DNA from: Falsarthrobacter nasiphocae
GTDB taxonomy: Bacteria; Actinomycetota; Actinomycetes; Actinomycetales; Micrococcaceae
NCBI RefSeq assembly: GCF_031456275.1
Contig: NZ_JAVDUI010000001.1
Span: forward strand, 1,198,965-1,262,964
Length of the DNA stretch: 64,000 nt
Reading direction: 5' to 3'
Within the stretch, counting starts at the first letter, position 1; each line of letters begins with the position of its first letter. The notes below the pieces were generated by a model. That model was given only the letters and a program-made list of their open reading frames with translations. It was not told the origin of the DNA and searched no databases. The translations under genes were made by a program, and so were the position numbers. Below, one piece after another: positions 50,580 to 59,292 of the stretch.

Positions 50580-52598
50580 TCAGCCGCGAAGCCCAGCAGC
50601 GGGTTCGAGCCTGGCGGCAATGCCGGCGGGCACTACAGCGGCAATGGACCCCACCCCCAGGCCAAGCAGGACCGCGACGAGGGGCATGACGACAGGATCG
50701 AGAATCGGGATCCATCCTTGGGTCATGGAAAGGCCCACGACGAAGAGCACGCCGAGAAACAGGCCACCGAGTCCGCCCACGAAGCCGAGAAGGGAGCCCT
50801 CGAGGATGAACTGCCGTGCGATGGACAGGCGACTTTGCCCGAGGGCCCGGCGCAGCGAGATTTCACCTGTTCGGCTGAGGACGGAAATATACATGCTGGT
50901 GGCGGCGGTGAGCGCCGCGAGAATGAGCAGGACGATCCCCATGATGCGGACCATGAGGGTCAGGTCCCCCGCAACGCCTTTCTTGAGATTTCGCAGATCC
51001 GCCGTCCGTTGAACGTGGACAGCGGCAGGGGCTCCGGGGCTCAGTGTTTGAGCAACCGCTTCGCCGACGGCTGTCGGATACCCGGGACGCGTTTTCACGA
51101 CGTAGGCGTGTTTTACGTCGCCTACGGTGCGGGCGAGGTTGAGGTTGCCGAAGACACCTTGATCGATGATTGGGTCACCTCGCCCTGGAAGAACCGCCAC
51201 CACGGCCGCACGGGTGTCGCCCACGTACACATTGACCCCAGGCCCGGCGCGGGCCACGGACAGCTTCTGGGCGGCCTCAGCGCCCAGGATGGCCTGGTGC
51301 CCGCCCTGCGGGGAGTCCCAGAGAGCGACGCCTCCGGTCACGAGGAACTGCTTGACGCGTTCACCGTTGACGGCGGTTAGTGTCGAGATGACGGTCTTGG
51401 CGCCCGGACCGGGTTCGTGCAGGCGTTTGATCGAGACGGTGTCGGCCGTAGCCTCGTACCCCACACTGAGGACGCCATCGATCGACGCGGCCTGCTCGGA
51501 CACGGCGCGGACAATCGCGTCCGATGGAACGGGGCCCCGAGTCGCGTCTCGGGGGTCCCGCTGGCCGGCGGGGACGGGGAGCGTGGGTCTGTCGCGAAGG
51601 TCCTGGAATCGGACCTCGCTCAGGGCCGCGTCGTCGAGGCGGTCGCTGATGTGAGCGCTCGTTGTCGCGGTGAGGCCCGACGCCGCGATCAGACCGCCCA
51701 CACCAAGCGCAAACGCCGTGATGAGGAGGGCGGAGCGAAACGTGAGAGACCATAGAGCGTTGACCCCGTCAGCCAAAGTGTCTGCCCATCGGGAGAGGGC
51801 CCGCCCCTTGGGCAGTGTGGGCTTCCTGCTGCCTAGCCCGCCTGTGTCCACCCCGAGGTGTTTTCTGGTCACGGACCCGGGCCGCGCCTGCGCAGGAGTC
51901 GTCTCTTTGGGCCTCGGGGGTGCCGACACGCGGCCATCAAAGACGTCCAGACGGCGGTCTGCGGCAGCTGCCACAGTTGGGTCGTGCGTGATGACGACAA
52001 CGGCGACACCCGCCCGCGCGAGGCCCTTCAGCTGCCGCATGACTCCCGCGGCGTTGCGGGAGTCCAAGTTTCCCGTGGGCTCGTCGGCAAGGAGGAGCTC
52101 TGGGTGCCCTGCGGCGGCCCTCGCGATCGCCGCTCTCTGGCGCTCGCCACCGGATAGAAGGGCGCCAGGCGTAGCCGCACGGTCGCTGAGTCCGTAGGTC
52201 TGCAAGAGTTCGGTGATGCGGTCATCGCGGTAACCCTGGTCAACGCCTCGCACCCTCAGGTTGAGCCCGACGTTGTTCGCGGTGGACTCGTAGCCAATGA
52301 GATGACTCGACTGGAAGACGAACCCGATATGGAGGCCCCGGAAGACGTCGCGTTCGCGTTCAGACAGGGTGGTCACGTCGCGCCCGAGGATCTCGATCGA
52401 GCCGCGCGTCGGCCGGTCCAGAAGACCCATGAGATTGAGCAGCGTGGACTTGCCGGCTCCGGACGGCCCGACGACCGCCACCAGTTCTCCGGGCCACACC
52501 TCGAAGCTCGCCTCGGCGAGGGCGACGGTTGTGGGCCCCGTTCCGAACTCCCGTCTCACGCCCCGCAGGCGGAGAACGGGGGTCCCTATGGAATCCAT
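50580..52598 (-). CDS. MacB-like ABC transporter (ATPase-permease fusion)
   Basis: The 672-residue protein has an N-terminal ABC ATPase (about 8-225; Walker A GPSGAGKSTLLN, signature LLSGGERQRAAIARA, Walker B LLLADEPTGNLD). A FtsX/MacB-type membrane part follows: one helix near 285-305, a large extracellular domain (about 310-535), then three helices (GIVLLILAALTAATSMYISV; LLGFVGGLGGLFLGVLFVVG; PLVAVLLGLGVGSIAAVVPAG). MacB-type proteins are mechanotransmission exporters working with an adaptor. It is the last gene of a three-gene operon with the adaptor (13-nt overlap) and the lipoprotein. Likely substrates are a peptide or antibiotic; see the I36-type gene nearby. Confidence 0.92.
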   Translation of the reverse strand: MDSIGTPVLRLRGVRREFGTGPTTVALAEASFEVWPGELVAVVGPSGAGKSTLLNLMGLLDRPTRGSIEILGRDVTTLSERERDVFRGLHIGFVFQSSHLIGYESTANNVGLNLRVRGVDQGYRDDRITELLQTYGLSDRAATPGALLSGGERQRAAIARAAAGHPELLLADEPTGNLDSRNAAGVMRQLKGLARAGVAVVVITHDPTVAAAADRRLDVFDGRVSAPPRPKETTPAQARPGSVTRKHLGVDTGGLGSRKPTLPKGRALSRWADTLADGVNALWSLTFRSALLITAFALGVGGLIAASGLTATTSAHISDRLDDAALSEVRFQDLRDRPTLPVPAGQRDPRDATRGPVPSDAIVRAVSEQAASIDGVLSVGYEATADTVSIKRLHEPGPGAKTVISTLTAVNGERVKQFLVTGGVALWDSPQGGHQAILGAEAAQKLSVARAGPGVNVYVGDTRAAVVAVLPGRGDPIIDQGVFGNLNLARTVGDVKHAYVVKTRPGYPTAVGEAVAQTLSPGAPAAVHVQRTADLRNLKKGVAGDLTLMVRIMGIVLLILAALTAATSMYISVLSRTGEISLRRALGQSRLSIARQFILEGSLLGFVGGLGGLFLGVLFVVGLSMTQGWIPILDPVVMPLVAVLLGLGVGSIAAVVPAGIAARLEPAAGLRG

Positions 52599-53683
52599 AG
52601 AACGCTTCCCACAGGGAGGTCCGTCTCCGGGGCAATAGCCGCCCAGCCGTCCGCCTGGCGCAGGACCTTGACGTTGATGCGCCGCGGCTCGTCCGATCGT
52701 GATCGCGCTGCCATGACATAGGTCTGTCCGTTCTCCTCGCGGAGTGCAATCATCGGAACAGCGGGCCCCGGGCCGGCAGTGCCCTTTGGGGTGATGGACA
52801 CTGTCGAGACCGAGCTGAGGTTCCCGTCCGGCCGGACGGTGACGTCTCGCGCGGAGATGCCGCTGTCGTCAGTGCGGAAATCACCCACATCCGTCACCGT
52901 GCCTGTGGCGGTCTTCTCGCCTGCCGCCAGGCCGACGACGTCGCCCTTGCGGATCTCATCCGCCGTCGGCAGCGTGACGCGAGCGGTGACGATGGCGTCC
53001 CCCCGGGAGATGGTGAGCAGCGGCGATTTTTCGCTCACGCTGCTGGCCACAGCGGCCGCCTTGGTCACAATCCCGCTGCCGTCCCCGAAGCGCAAGAAGT
53101 GGGCGTGATGGAAGACAGTGTCCTTGGCCGTCTTGCCGGGGGCCTCGAGCCCCTGGTTCGTGTAGACGAGGCGCACAGCCTCGAGCGTCACGGCGTCAAC
53201 GGAACCGCTGGAGGAGACCCCTGGGAACCCGTGCGAGGAGAGAAAGTTCTGCAGCATGAAGACGTCGTTTCCCCTGTCGCCGAGTTTCAAGTCCCGAAAC
53301 AGTGGGATCGAGGCGCTCATGGCGAAGACGGGCTGCTCGCCAAGAGACCCCAGGTATTGCAGGGGCAATACTTTCGCCCCAGGGGAGAGGGGCATATGTG
53401 TGACCACGGGGCTTGCCGCGACGGCACTCGTGCCGATGGCGCTGCTCTGTCCCGATGAGAGCGTGCCCGTGATGCGTTCCGTCGCGTTGACAGTGCGCTG
53501 TTCGACGACCGCGTAGCTCTGGACGGACGCGGGGGCCTCCTGGAGTGCTTTCTGAGACGGGCTGGTGACAAGCCGTCCGAGGAGAAAAGCGCCGCCGATG
53601 GCGCACACGATGAGGAGCGCCATGACGGCGGTGGCCACGGGGCGCGTGAGGCGTGGGGTGCGGGTCCTGCGTGGCCGGGTCAT
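52586..53683 (-). CDS. Transporter adaptor with peptidoglycan-binding domain (HlyD/MacA-like)
   Basis: The 365-residue protein is anchored by one N-terminal membrane helix (VATAVMALLIVCAIGGAFLL), with the rest outside the cell. A peptidoglycan-binding type 1 domain (about 120-170; LKLGDRGNDVFMLQNFLSSHGF) stands where MacA/HlyD proteins have the coiled-coil hairpin, followed by beta-barrel and lipoyl-like modules (ARVTLPTADEIRKGDVVGL, NVKVLRQADGWAAI). This build is common in Gram-positive ABC exporters. It overlaps the lipoprotein gene by ATGA and the MacB gene by 13 nt. Confidence 0.88.
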   Translation of the reverse strand: MTRPRRTRTPRLTRPVATAVMALLIVCAIGGAFLLGRLVTSPSQKALQEAPASVQSYAVVEQRTVNATERITGTLSSGQSSAIGTSAVAASPVVTHMPLSPGAKVLPLQYLGSLGEQPVFAMSASIPLFRDLKLGDRGNDVFMLQNFLSSHGFPGVSSSGSVDAVTLEAVRLVYTNQGLEAPGKTAKDTVFHHAHFLRFGDGSGIVTKAAAVASSVSEKSPLLTISRGDAIVTARVTLPTADEIRKGDVVGLAAGEKTATGTVTDVGDFRTDDSGISARDVTVRPDGNLSSVSTVSITPKGTAGPGPAVPMIALREENGQTYVMAARSRSDEPRRINVKVLRQADGWAAIAPETDLPVGSVLWIP

Positions 53684-54516
53684 TGAGCGGAGTGGGTTGC
53701 GGCATACCGTTTGGCGGCTGCGACCTCTTTGTCGATGGCATCTCGCTGGGCCTTGAGCGCGGCCTCATTCTGAGTCACGAGCGTCTGCTGATAGGACGCT
53801 TCGAGGTCGGCCAGTTTCTGGATCATGCCTGTGGATTCTTTGCAGGCGACGTCGTCGACGGCCATGCGAATCTCATTCTCTCGACTCAGCCCGTCTGGTT
53901 TGTCTGGCGACCACTTCTCGGCGCCGTCCTCTATGTGGTGGCCCTTGGAACGGAGGCAGGTCTTCCAAGCTCCGACGTACTCGTTCCATGCGGGGTTGGC
54001 CTGTGCGGTGAGGCGTGCCTTGAGACGCAATTGTTCGGAGAGGCTGTCGAGCGTGACACCCGGGAGGTTTGCGCCAGGGACGCCATTGAGGCGATTCAGA
54101 CAGTCGTCCCATGCCTGGTTTTGTGTAGCACTGAGAGTGCTCAGATCCAGGTCTTCTGAGCCCTCTCGGGGTGGAAGCTGGTAACCATACTTTGAGGCTT
54201 TCGCCTTGGACCAAATGCCGTATATGCGGTCTTCCTCCGGAATGGTGACGGACGTGTCCGGGACAATAACCCCGGTTGGTTTCATGCACGCACGCATCGC
54301 AAGGTCGATTGCTTTCTGTCCGGCTTTCTTGTCCGCGACTGTGGGGGCGTAAGCGTTGAGTGGGAGCGTGATGGCGCCAGTCGAGGGGTCGAGACGGGCT
54401 TTGGTTGGAGTTGGGGAAATCTGGTCCTGAGGAGCGTTGGCGGGAGTCGTGGTACAACCCGAGACGGCGAGGAGCGATGCCACGGCGATGACGAGAAGAG
54501 AACGGTATGAAGACAT
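53680..54516 (-). CDS. Lipoprotein of unknown function in an ABC-exporter operon
   Basis: From ATG 54516 the 278-residue protein has a lipoprotein signal (LLVIAVASLLAVSGC, lipidated Cys21). I do not recognise the mature family. Four further cysteines are spaced in short motifs (ACM, DCLN, TCLRSKG, ACKE), suggesting two disulfides, and the C-terminal 60 residues form an Ala/Lys/Glu-rich coiled coil. Codon use and GC content are lower than average. It is first in the operon with the adaptor and MacB-like genes. It could be a receptor, immunity protein or accessory to the exporter; nothing here decides. Confidence 0.85.
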   Translation of the reverse strand: MSSYRSLLVIAVASLLAVSGCTTTPANAPQDQISPTPTKARLDPSTGAITLPLNAYAPTVADKKAGQKAIDLAMRACMKPTGVIVPDTSVTIPEEDRIYGIWSKAKASKYGYQLPPREGSEDLDLSTLSATQNQAWDDCLNRLNGVPGANLPGVTLDSLSEQLRLKARLTAQANPAWNEYVGAWKTCLRSKGHHIEDGAEKWSPDKPDGLSRENEIRMAVDDVACKESTGMIQKLADLEASYQQTLVTQNEAALKAQRDAIDKEVAAAKRYAATHSAQ

Positions 54517-54547
54517 GGTGTATTCAGAAAACCAGGAGAAAACTGAC

Positions 54548-54581
54548 TGAGGGCCCACCCCGTGAGACATGTGGGCCCTCA
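54548..54581 (-). terminator. Terminator between the I36-type gene and the ABC operon
   Basis: TGAGGGCCCAC (54548-54558) and GTGGGCCCTCA (54571-54581) pair perfectly. On the minus strand the stem is followed by GTCAGTTTTCT, a weak uridine run. It lies between the I36-type gene and the lipoprotein gene. Confidence 0.8.
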
Positions 54582-54602
54582 AGGAGGGAAGTTGTGTCCT
54601 AC

Positions 54603-54986
54603 TCAGTACGTGATGTAACTGGAGATCTCGTCGTTCCAGTTCGTCCACCAGGGATAGATCCCACGTGGAAGAATGTAGCTGCTCAGGTTGTTGACCGACA
54701 TCCCGGGCTGAAGAGTGATCTTGTATCCCATTTGGTGGGCGTCTGTGTAGAAGGCGGTTTGCCGGTTGATTCGGTTGTGCAACGAAGTTGCCTGGTCGTT
54801 TGCTGATCCGACGTTGTCAACCTTTCGCGGAGAGAAGTTCCACTTGGGTCCGCTGTAGTTGATGTCCTGCCACAGGCACACATTGGAATTGCAGTCGAAG
54901 GCTGCTTGGGCGGGTGTTGCTGCGGCGACTACCCCGCCGGACGCGAGCAGTCCGCCAAGGAGGGCTGTAGTCACTGGCTTCTTCAC
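54603..54986 (-). CDS. Secreted peptidase-inhibitor I36 / beta-gamma-crystallin-like protein
   Basis: The 127-residue precursor starts at GTG with AGGAGG 5 nt upstream. It has a signal peptide (residues 1-28, cleavage after TPAQA), leaving about 99 residues. The mature part begins FDCNSNVCLWQDINYSG, the Cys-x4-Cys-LWxD opening of the I36/beta-gamma-crystallin-like family of Streptomyces (Cys32, Cys37), and ends with WTNWNDEISSYITY. Relatives include metalloprotease inhibitors and killer-toxin-like proteins. The GC content is lower than the flanks. It sits upstream of the lipoprotein-adaptor-MacB operon, separated by a terminator. Confidence 0.8.
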   Translation of the reverse strand: MKKPVTTALLGGLLASGGVVAAATPAQAAFDCNSNVCLWQDINYSGPKWNFSPRKVDNVGSANDQATSLHNRINRQTAFYTDAHQMGYKITLQPGMSVNNLSSYILPRGIYPWWTNWNDEISSYITY

Positions 54987-55145
54987 GTAACCTCCTGGTT
55001 CGATCCTGTCCTGCGAGATGCAGGCAATCACATCATACATAGAACGATCGAACGTGTAACGAATGTTGCGGAATGTGTCTTTGCGGATGCGTTGAGGCCC
55101 CCGGCAACCCTGGTGGGCCTCTAGCTAAGGCCCGGCCGACGCAGA

Positions 55146-55195
55146 AAGGGGGCTGGCCGCCGGAGACGCGATCGTCTCCAGCAGCCAGCCCCCTT
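55146..55195 (-). terminator. Terminator of ald
   Basis: Two nested stems (AAGGGGGCTGGC 55146-55157 with 55184-55195, and GGAGACG with CGTCTCC inside) are followed on the minus strand by TTCTGC, 21 nt after the ald stop codon. Confidence 0.85.
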
Positions 55196-55215
55196 CGAGG
55201 GAGACGTGAGTCCCC

Positions 55216-56313
55216 TTAGGCGAGCTCGGCCTCAAGGCCCAGGGCCACGGCCACGGGCTTGTTGGCGAGCTTGCCGTCACGCACGTTGAGGCCCTCGGCG
55301 AAGCCCTCGTCCGAGGCGAGAGCGGCCTCGACGCCGAGGCCGGCGAGCTTGACCGCGTAGGGCAGGGTCACGTTGGCGAGCGCCGCGGTGGACGTGTGGG
55401 ACACGCCGCCGGGCATGTTGGCCACGCAGTAGTAGATCGCGTCGTGCACCTGGAACGTGGGGTCCTGGTGCGTGGTCGGGCGCGAGCCCTCGAAGCAGCC
55501 GCCCTGGTCGATGGCGATGTCGACGAGGACCGAGCCCGGGCGCATCTTGGAGACCATGTCGAGCGTGACGAGCTTCGGAGCCTTGGCGCCGGGGATGAGG
55601 ACGGAGCCGATCACGAGGTCGGCGCTCGTGACTTCCTGCTCCACGCTCAGCTTGTTGGACACGAGCGTCTTGAGGCGCCCGCCGTAGAGGGCGTTGAGCT
55701 CGCGGAGGCGGTCGACGTTGATGTCCATGACGGTCACGTCGGCGCCGAGGCCCATGGCCATGACGGCCGCGTTGGTGCCCGCGACGCCCGCGCCGAGGAC
55801 GACAACCTTCGCCGGTGCCACACCCGGAACGCCGCCGAGGAGCTTGCCGGAGCCGCCGTTGGGGGCCATGAGCGCGTTTGCGCCGACCTGCACGGACATG
55901 CGGCCGGCGACCTCGGACATGGGCGCGAGGAGCGGGAGGGCACGGCCGCGGCGCACGGTCTCGAAGGCGATGGCCGTGACGCCGGCGTCCATGAGGGCTC
56001 GGGTCAGCTCGGGCTCGGCCGCGAGGTGGAGGTACGCGAAGAGGATGAGGTCCTTGCGGAAGCGGTGGTACTCCTCCTTGACCGGCTCCTTGACCTTGAG
56101 GACCATGTCGGCCGCGGCCCAGAGCTCGTCGGCCGAGTCCATGATCTCGGCGCCGGCTGCGATGTACTCCTCGTCGGGGATGCCGGAGCCGAGGCCTGCG
56201 CCCTTCTCGACGTAGACGGTGTGGCCGGCGGCGACGAGCTCGTGCACGCCCGCGGCGGTGGCGCCGACGCGGAACTCGTTGTTCTTGACCTCGCGGGGGA
56301 TGGAAATGCGCAT
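55216..56313 (-). CDS. ald: Alanine dehydrogenase
   Basis: The 365-residue enzyme interconverts L-alanine and pyruvate plus ammonia with NAD. The N-terminal catalytic half has [13 protein letters not shown] and VKVKEP-type segments ([15 protein letters not shown], Lys near 75) and HLAAEPEL; the Rossmann motif [20 protein letters not shown] lies near residues 170-190; [20 protein letters not shown] is a family signature. The length matches the family (about 370). The gene is divergent from a PucR-type regulator, with twin palindromes between them. Confidence 0.96.
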   Translation of the reverse strand: MRISIPREVKNNEFRVGATAAGVHELVAAGHTVYVEKGAGLGSGIPDEEYIAAGAEIMDSADELWAAADMVLKVKEPVKEEYHRFRKDLILFAYLHLAAEPELTRALMDAGVTAIAFETVRRGRALPLLAPMSEVAGRMSVQVGANALMAPNGGSGKLLGGVPGVAPAKVVVLGAGVAGTNAAVMAMGLGADVTVMDINVDRLRELNALYGGRLKTLVSNKLSVEQEVTSADLVIGSVLIPGAKAPKLVTLDMVSKMRPGSVLVDIAIDQGGCFEGSRPTTHQDPTFQVHDAIYYCVANMPGGVSHTSTAALANVTLPYAVKLAGLGVEAALASDEGFAEGLNVRDGKLANKPVAVALGLEAELA

Positions 56314-56447
56314 GGGCTCTCCTGAATCGTGTGGTGTTTCTTCCAGCGTAGGGCCGGGATTCGCGTCACGTTCGGGGTGCGTGAGGGGGATGCGGACGAC
56401 GCCGGGGCCGCTTCGGCCTCATGCCGGGCAGGCGGAGCCTCGTCCGC

Positions 56448-56483
56448 TCGACATCTGTCGAGCGCTCCCTCGACGAATGTCGA
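56448..56483. promoter_or_regulatory. Twin palindromic operators between ald and the PucR regulator
   Basis: TCGACATCTGTCGA (56448-56461) is a perfect palindrome with a 2-nt centre, and TCGACGAATGTCGA (56470-56483) is nearly so. Their centres are 22 bp apart, two helical turns. The second lies in the -35 region of the regulator promoter. Confidence 0.7.
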
Positions 56484-56504
56484 CCTTCGTCCCAGTCCGC
56501 CCCG

Positions 56505-56510
56505 TAGAAT
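56505..56510 (+). promoter_or_regulatory. Leaderless-type -10 box of the PucR regulator gene
   Basis: TAGAAT ends 6 nt before the GTG start at 56517, and no ribosome site precedes the gene. Confidence 0.6.
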
Positions 56511-56516
56511 CAGGGT

Positions 56517-57806
56517 GTGCAGTCCATTGAGGAGCTTGTCGAAGAGGCCGGGCAGAGGATCGGACACGGCGTGTCCCTGGAGGATCTTGACGGGCTTCTT
56601 CTCGCCTACAGCTCCAACCAGGCGGACGCTGACCCGGTGCGCGTGCGGTTCCTCCTCGCCAAGCGGGTTCCTGCGGATGTCGCGTCATGGCAGCGCTCGC
56701 ACGGGATCGAGGATGCGGTGCGCCCCGTCGTCATCCCCGCAAACCCTGCGCTCGGCATGCGCCCGCGCGTGTGCGTCCCCCTCCTTGAGCGGGGGTTCCG
56801 GGTCGGGTATTTCTGGGTCCAGCTGGCGGAGGAAGACGAGGCCCCGGAGGTCTTGGACCGTCTTGCGGCGGGGGCCGGCTCAACGGCCCTTCTCGCCCAG
56901 CGCATCCTGGACACCAACACAGGCCAGACGGAGCACCGCCGGGCCAGGGAGGCGGTGTTCCTCGGGGCGTGCCACGGACGCCCCCGCTCCGCGGCCGAAC
57001 TGGAGGACTGGCCCGAGATCCACGGCACAGGCCCGTGGATCCTGACGGCGATGACGCTGCTCGAACCGTCTCAGGAGACCGCGCCGAGCCTGGGCGGGCG
57101 CGGGGAGAAGCTCGCCCTCTCCGGGGACGACGTCGACATCGTCCACCGAACCTCCGCACTTCAGGCGACGCTGGGGAGGGCGAGCGCCGTCTTCTCCGCA
57201 GGGGACAAGACCTGCGCCCTCGTCCTCGTGTCCGCTGAGGACGTCGCCGGGCTGAACCGGGACGTGCGGGCGGTGAACCGCGCGTACGGGCGTGAGGCCG
57301 CGGCTCGAGGATCAGTTCGAGGCGCGCGGCTCGTCGTCGGACGCTCTGGAGTGTTCCGGTCCGTCCACCATTTGCCGCAGCACTATGGGCAGGCCGTGGC
57401 AGCCCTGCAGGGGGCCGCGGTGGACCCCTCTGTGGGCGAGCGCTGGGGCCAGCCTGGGGTCGCCGGGCTGTCCGAGGCCGCCGAGGCGCCGTTCAGCGGG
57501 CTGGGCGTCTATCAATTTCTTGCGGGGACGCGCATGGGCCAGTCTCCCGTCCACTCCTCGCACGTCACGCGGATCGCGCGCCAAGAGGACGGGGCGGAGC
57601 TCCTCGCACTGCTGGAGGCCGTCTACGACCGCAACGAGTCCGTCACGGCCGTCGCGGAGCGGCTCCACGTCCACCGCTCCAGCGTCTACAACAAGCTGGG
57701 GCGCGTTCGCGAGCTGATCGGCGTTGACCCCCTCCACGGCCCCGTGCGCCTGGAGATCCACCTGGCGCTCAAGGCGATGCGGTGGGAGAGGCGCCCGCGC
57801 CTGTAG
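56517..57806 (+). CDS. PucR/CdaR-family transcriptional regulator
   Basis: The 429-residue protein ends with the PucR-type helix-turn-helix (about 378-405; VTAVAERLHVHRSSVYNKLGRVRELIG). The central part (about 190-320) resembles the GGDEF-like CdaR domain, and the N-terminal part is a sensor of unknown ligand. PucR-family proteins activate or repress nitrogen-metabolism genes. Divergence from ald and the two palindromes suggest it controls alanine dehydrogenase and itself. Its 3' end overlaps the convergent DUF998 gene by 38 nt. Confidence 0.9.
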   Translation: MQSIEELVEEAGQRIGHGVSLEDLDGLLLAYSSNQADADPVRVRFLLAKRVPADVASWQRSHGIEDAVRPVVIPANPALGMRPRVCVPLLERGFRVGYFWVQLAEEDEAPEVLDRLAAGAGSTALLAQRILDTNTGQTEHRRAREAVFLGACHGRPRSAAELEDWPEIHGTGPWILTAMTLLEPSQETAPSLGGRGEKLALSGDDVDIVHRTSALQATLGRASAVFSAGDKTCALVLVSAEDVAGLNRDVRAVNRAYGREAAARGSVRGARLVVGRSGVFRSVHHLPQHYGQAVAALQGAAVDPSVGERWGQPGVAGLSEAAEAPFSGLGVYQFLAGTRMGQSPVHSSHVTRIARQEDGAELLALLEAVYDRNESVTAVAERLHVHRSSVYNKLGRVRELIGVDPLHGPVRLEIHLALKAMRWERRPRL

Positions 57807-58497
57807 CGGGGCGGGCCCGGCGGGCAGAGAACGCGGTCCAGGCGATCCAGAGGATCGGGGCGTAGATCCCCAGGCGCTCGAACACGCCGATGGGCATCCC
57901 GAGGTCCTTGACCCCGGTGGCCGCCTGGGCGCCGAGGATCAGGGGCGCCACCGCGCCGAGAGCCACGTCTGCCCACCCCGCGCCCCGCCCCGCACGCAGC
58001 CGGCCGACGCCCTGGCAGATCGCGAGAACGCTGGCAGCGAGGACACCGACCGCCGCAGCCGTGCCGTGGATCATCATGTGCGTCGTGTTGCCCACGAGCA
58101 CCTCGGCGTACGAGCCGGGGAAGAGCCCCACCCCCGCGATCCCCGCGCCGCACACGATGGCGGCGGCGACCCACACCCACGGGGCGCGCCGTCGTCGTTC
58201 TCTGAGGAGGACCAGGGGAAGGAGGGCCGCGACGAGAACCCCCGCCCCGATGAGGCCCGCATTGAACCACCCCGGATGCGGGGGACAGACGAGGCGGCCG
58301 TTGGAGTGGCGGCACGTGGCGGCCCCGAGGTCGCTCACATAGTTGTGGACGTAGCTGTAGCCGGGCTCGGGCCAGCCCAGGGACCCGGCGAACTCCAGGG
58401 CGAAGAAGAGGACGGGCGCGGCGAGGAGCCCTAAACGAGCGGCGCTGGCGAGGCGTCGGCGGTGCGACGTCTCGGCGCCGGAGGTCAGGTGGGGCAT
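57769..58497 (-). CDS. DUF998 family membrane protein
   Basis: The 242-residue protein has six membrane helices and the DUF998 features YSYVHNYVSDLGA near the start and MIHGTAAAVGVLAASVLAI in the middle. The function of the family is unknown. The start at 58497 (MPHLTSG) is preferred to 58572. The extreme C-terminus overlaps the PucR gene. Confidence 0.88.
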   Translation of the reverse strand: MPHLTSGAETSHRRRLASAARLGLLAAPVLFFALEFAGSLGWPEPGYSYVHNYVSDLGAATCRHSNGRLVCPPHPGWFNAGLIGAGVLVAALLPLVLLRERRRRAPWVWVAAAIVCGAGIAGVGLFPGSYAEVLVGNTTHMMIHGTAAAVGVLAASVLAICQGVGRLRAGRGAGWADVALGAVAPLILGAQAATGVKDLGMPIGVFERLGIYAPILWIAWTAFSARRARPATGAGASPTASP

Positions 58498-58620
58498 CAC
58501 GGCCTCTCGATTGGTGGCAGCGTGCGTGCGTTTGGCCGGCACAGACCTGGCCGCGCACTGGTCCTGGCCCACGATACGCGGGCCGGAATAACTCCGGAAC
58601 GATGCGGGTTCCTTTCAATC

Positions 58621-59136
58621 ATGAAGAAACTTCGCATTGTTGTGACCTCGACCCGTCCGACCCGTATCGGGGGCCGCCTCGGCCAGTGGGTCGCGGATCA
58701 GATTTCCCCCGAGGAGTGGGACGTGGAACTTCTCGACCTCGGCGCGCTGGACCTGCCCATGCTGGATGAAGACGACGTCCCGCGCCTGGGGAACTACACC
58801 CGCCCGCACACGCTCGCCTGGGCCAAGACCGTGAGCGAGGCTGACGCGCTCATCATCCTCACCCCGGAGTACAACGCGTCCTTCACGGCGCCGCTCAAGA
58901 ACGCCATTGACACCCTCTTCGCGGAGTGGAACGAGAAGCCGATCGGCGTCATCGGCTACGGGTGGGGTGGCGGAGCGCGGGCGACGGCGGCGCTCTCGCC
59001 CGTCCTCAAGAACGTCCAGGCCGACGAGCGCGGCGTCGTCCACGTGCACTTCAACAAGGACATCGACCCGGCCGGCGAGGTCCTGAGCGATGAGCTCGCG
59101 GGCAAGGTCCAGGAGCTCGCGGCGAAGCTCGTGTAG
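58621..59136 (+). CDS. NADPH-dependent FMN reductase family protein
   Basis: The 171-residue flavodoxin-fold protein has the FMN phosphate loop VVTSTRPTRIGGRLG and the flavin-ring segment LTPEYNASFTAPLKNAIDTL (T-P-E-Y-N family signature). It is of the azoreductase/chromate-reductase-like group (YieF/ChrR, Lot6p). It reduces FMN or quinones with NAD(P)H. No ribosome site is visible before the ATG. Confidence 0.93.
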   Translation: MKKLRIVVTSTRPTRIGGRLGQWVADQISPEEWDVELLDLGALDLPMLDEDDVPRLGNYTRPHTLAWAKTVSEADALIILTPEYNASFTAPLKNAIDTLFAEWNEKPIGVIGYGWGGGARATAALSPVLKNVQADERGVVHVHFNKDIDPAGEVLSDELAGKVQELAAKLV

Positions 59137-59292
59137 CCCGAGCCGGAGCCCGAGCCCGCGGCTCCGCGCTGTCAAACCACGTCACCATTGGAAAATCCCG
59201 GTCTTCTTCGGGGCCTCCACGCCGCTAGATCTCGCGGCGAAGGTGGCGTGGTTTGTTCGTTGGCGGCGTGAATCGCCAGCGGCCCGGGGCCG

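Noticed and set aside
49094-50689. 531-residue plus-strand frame opposite the aminotransferase
   Set aside because: Antisense shadow; the minus strand shows all PLP-enzyme motifs.
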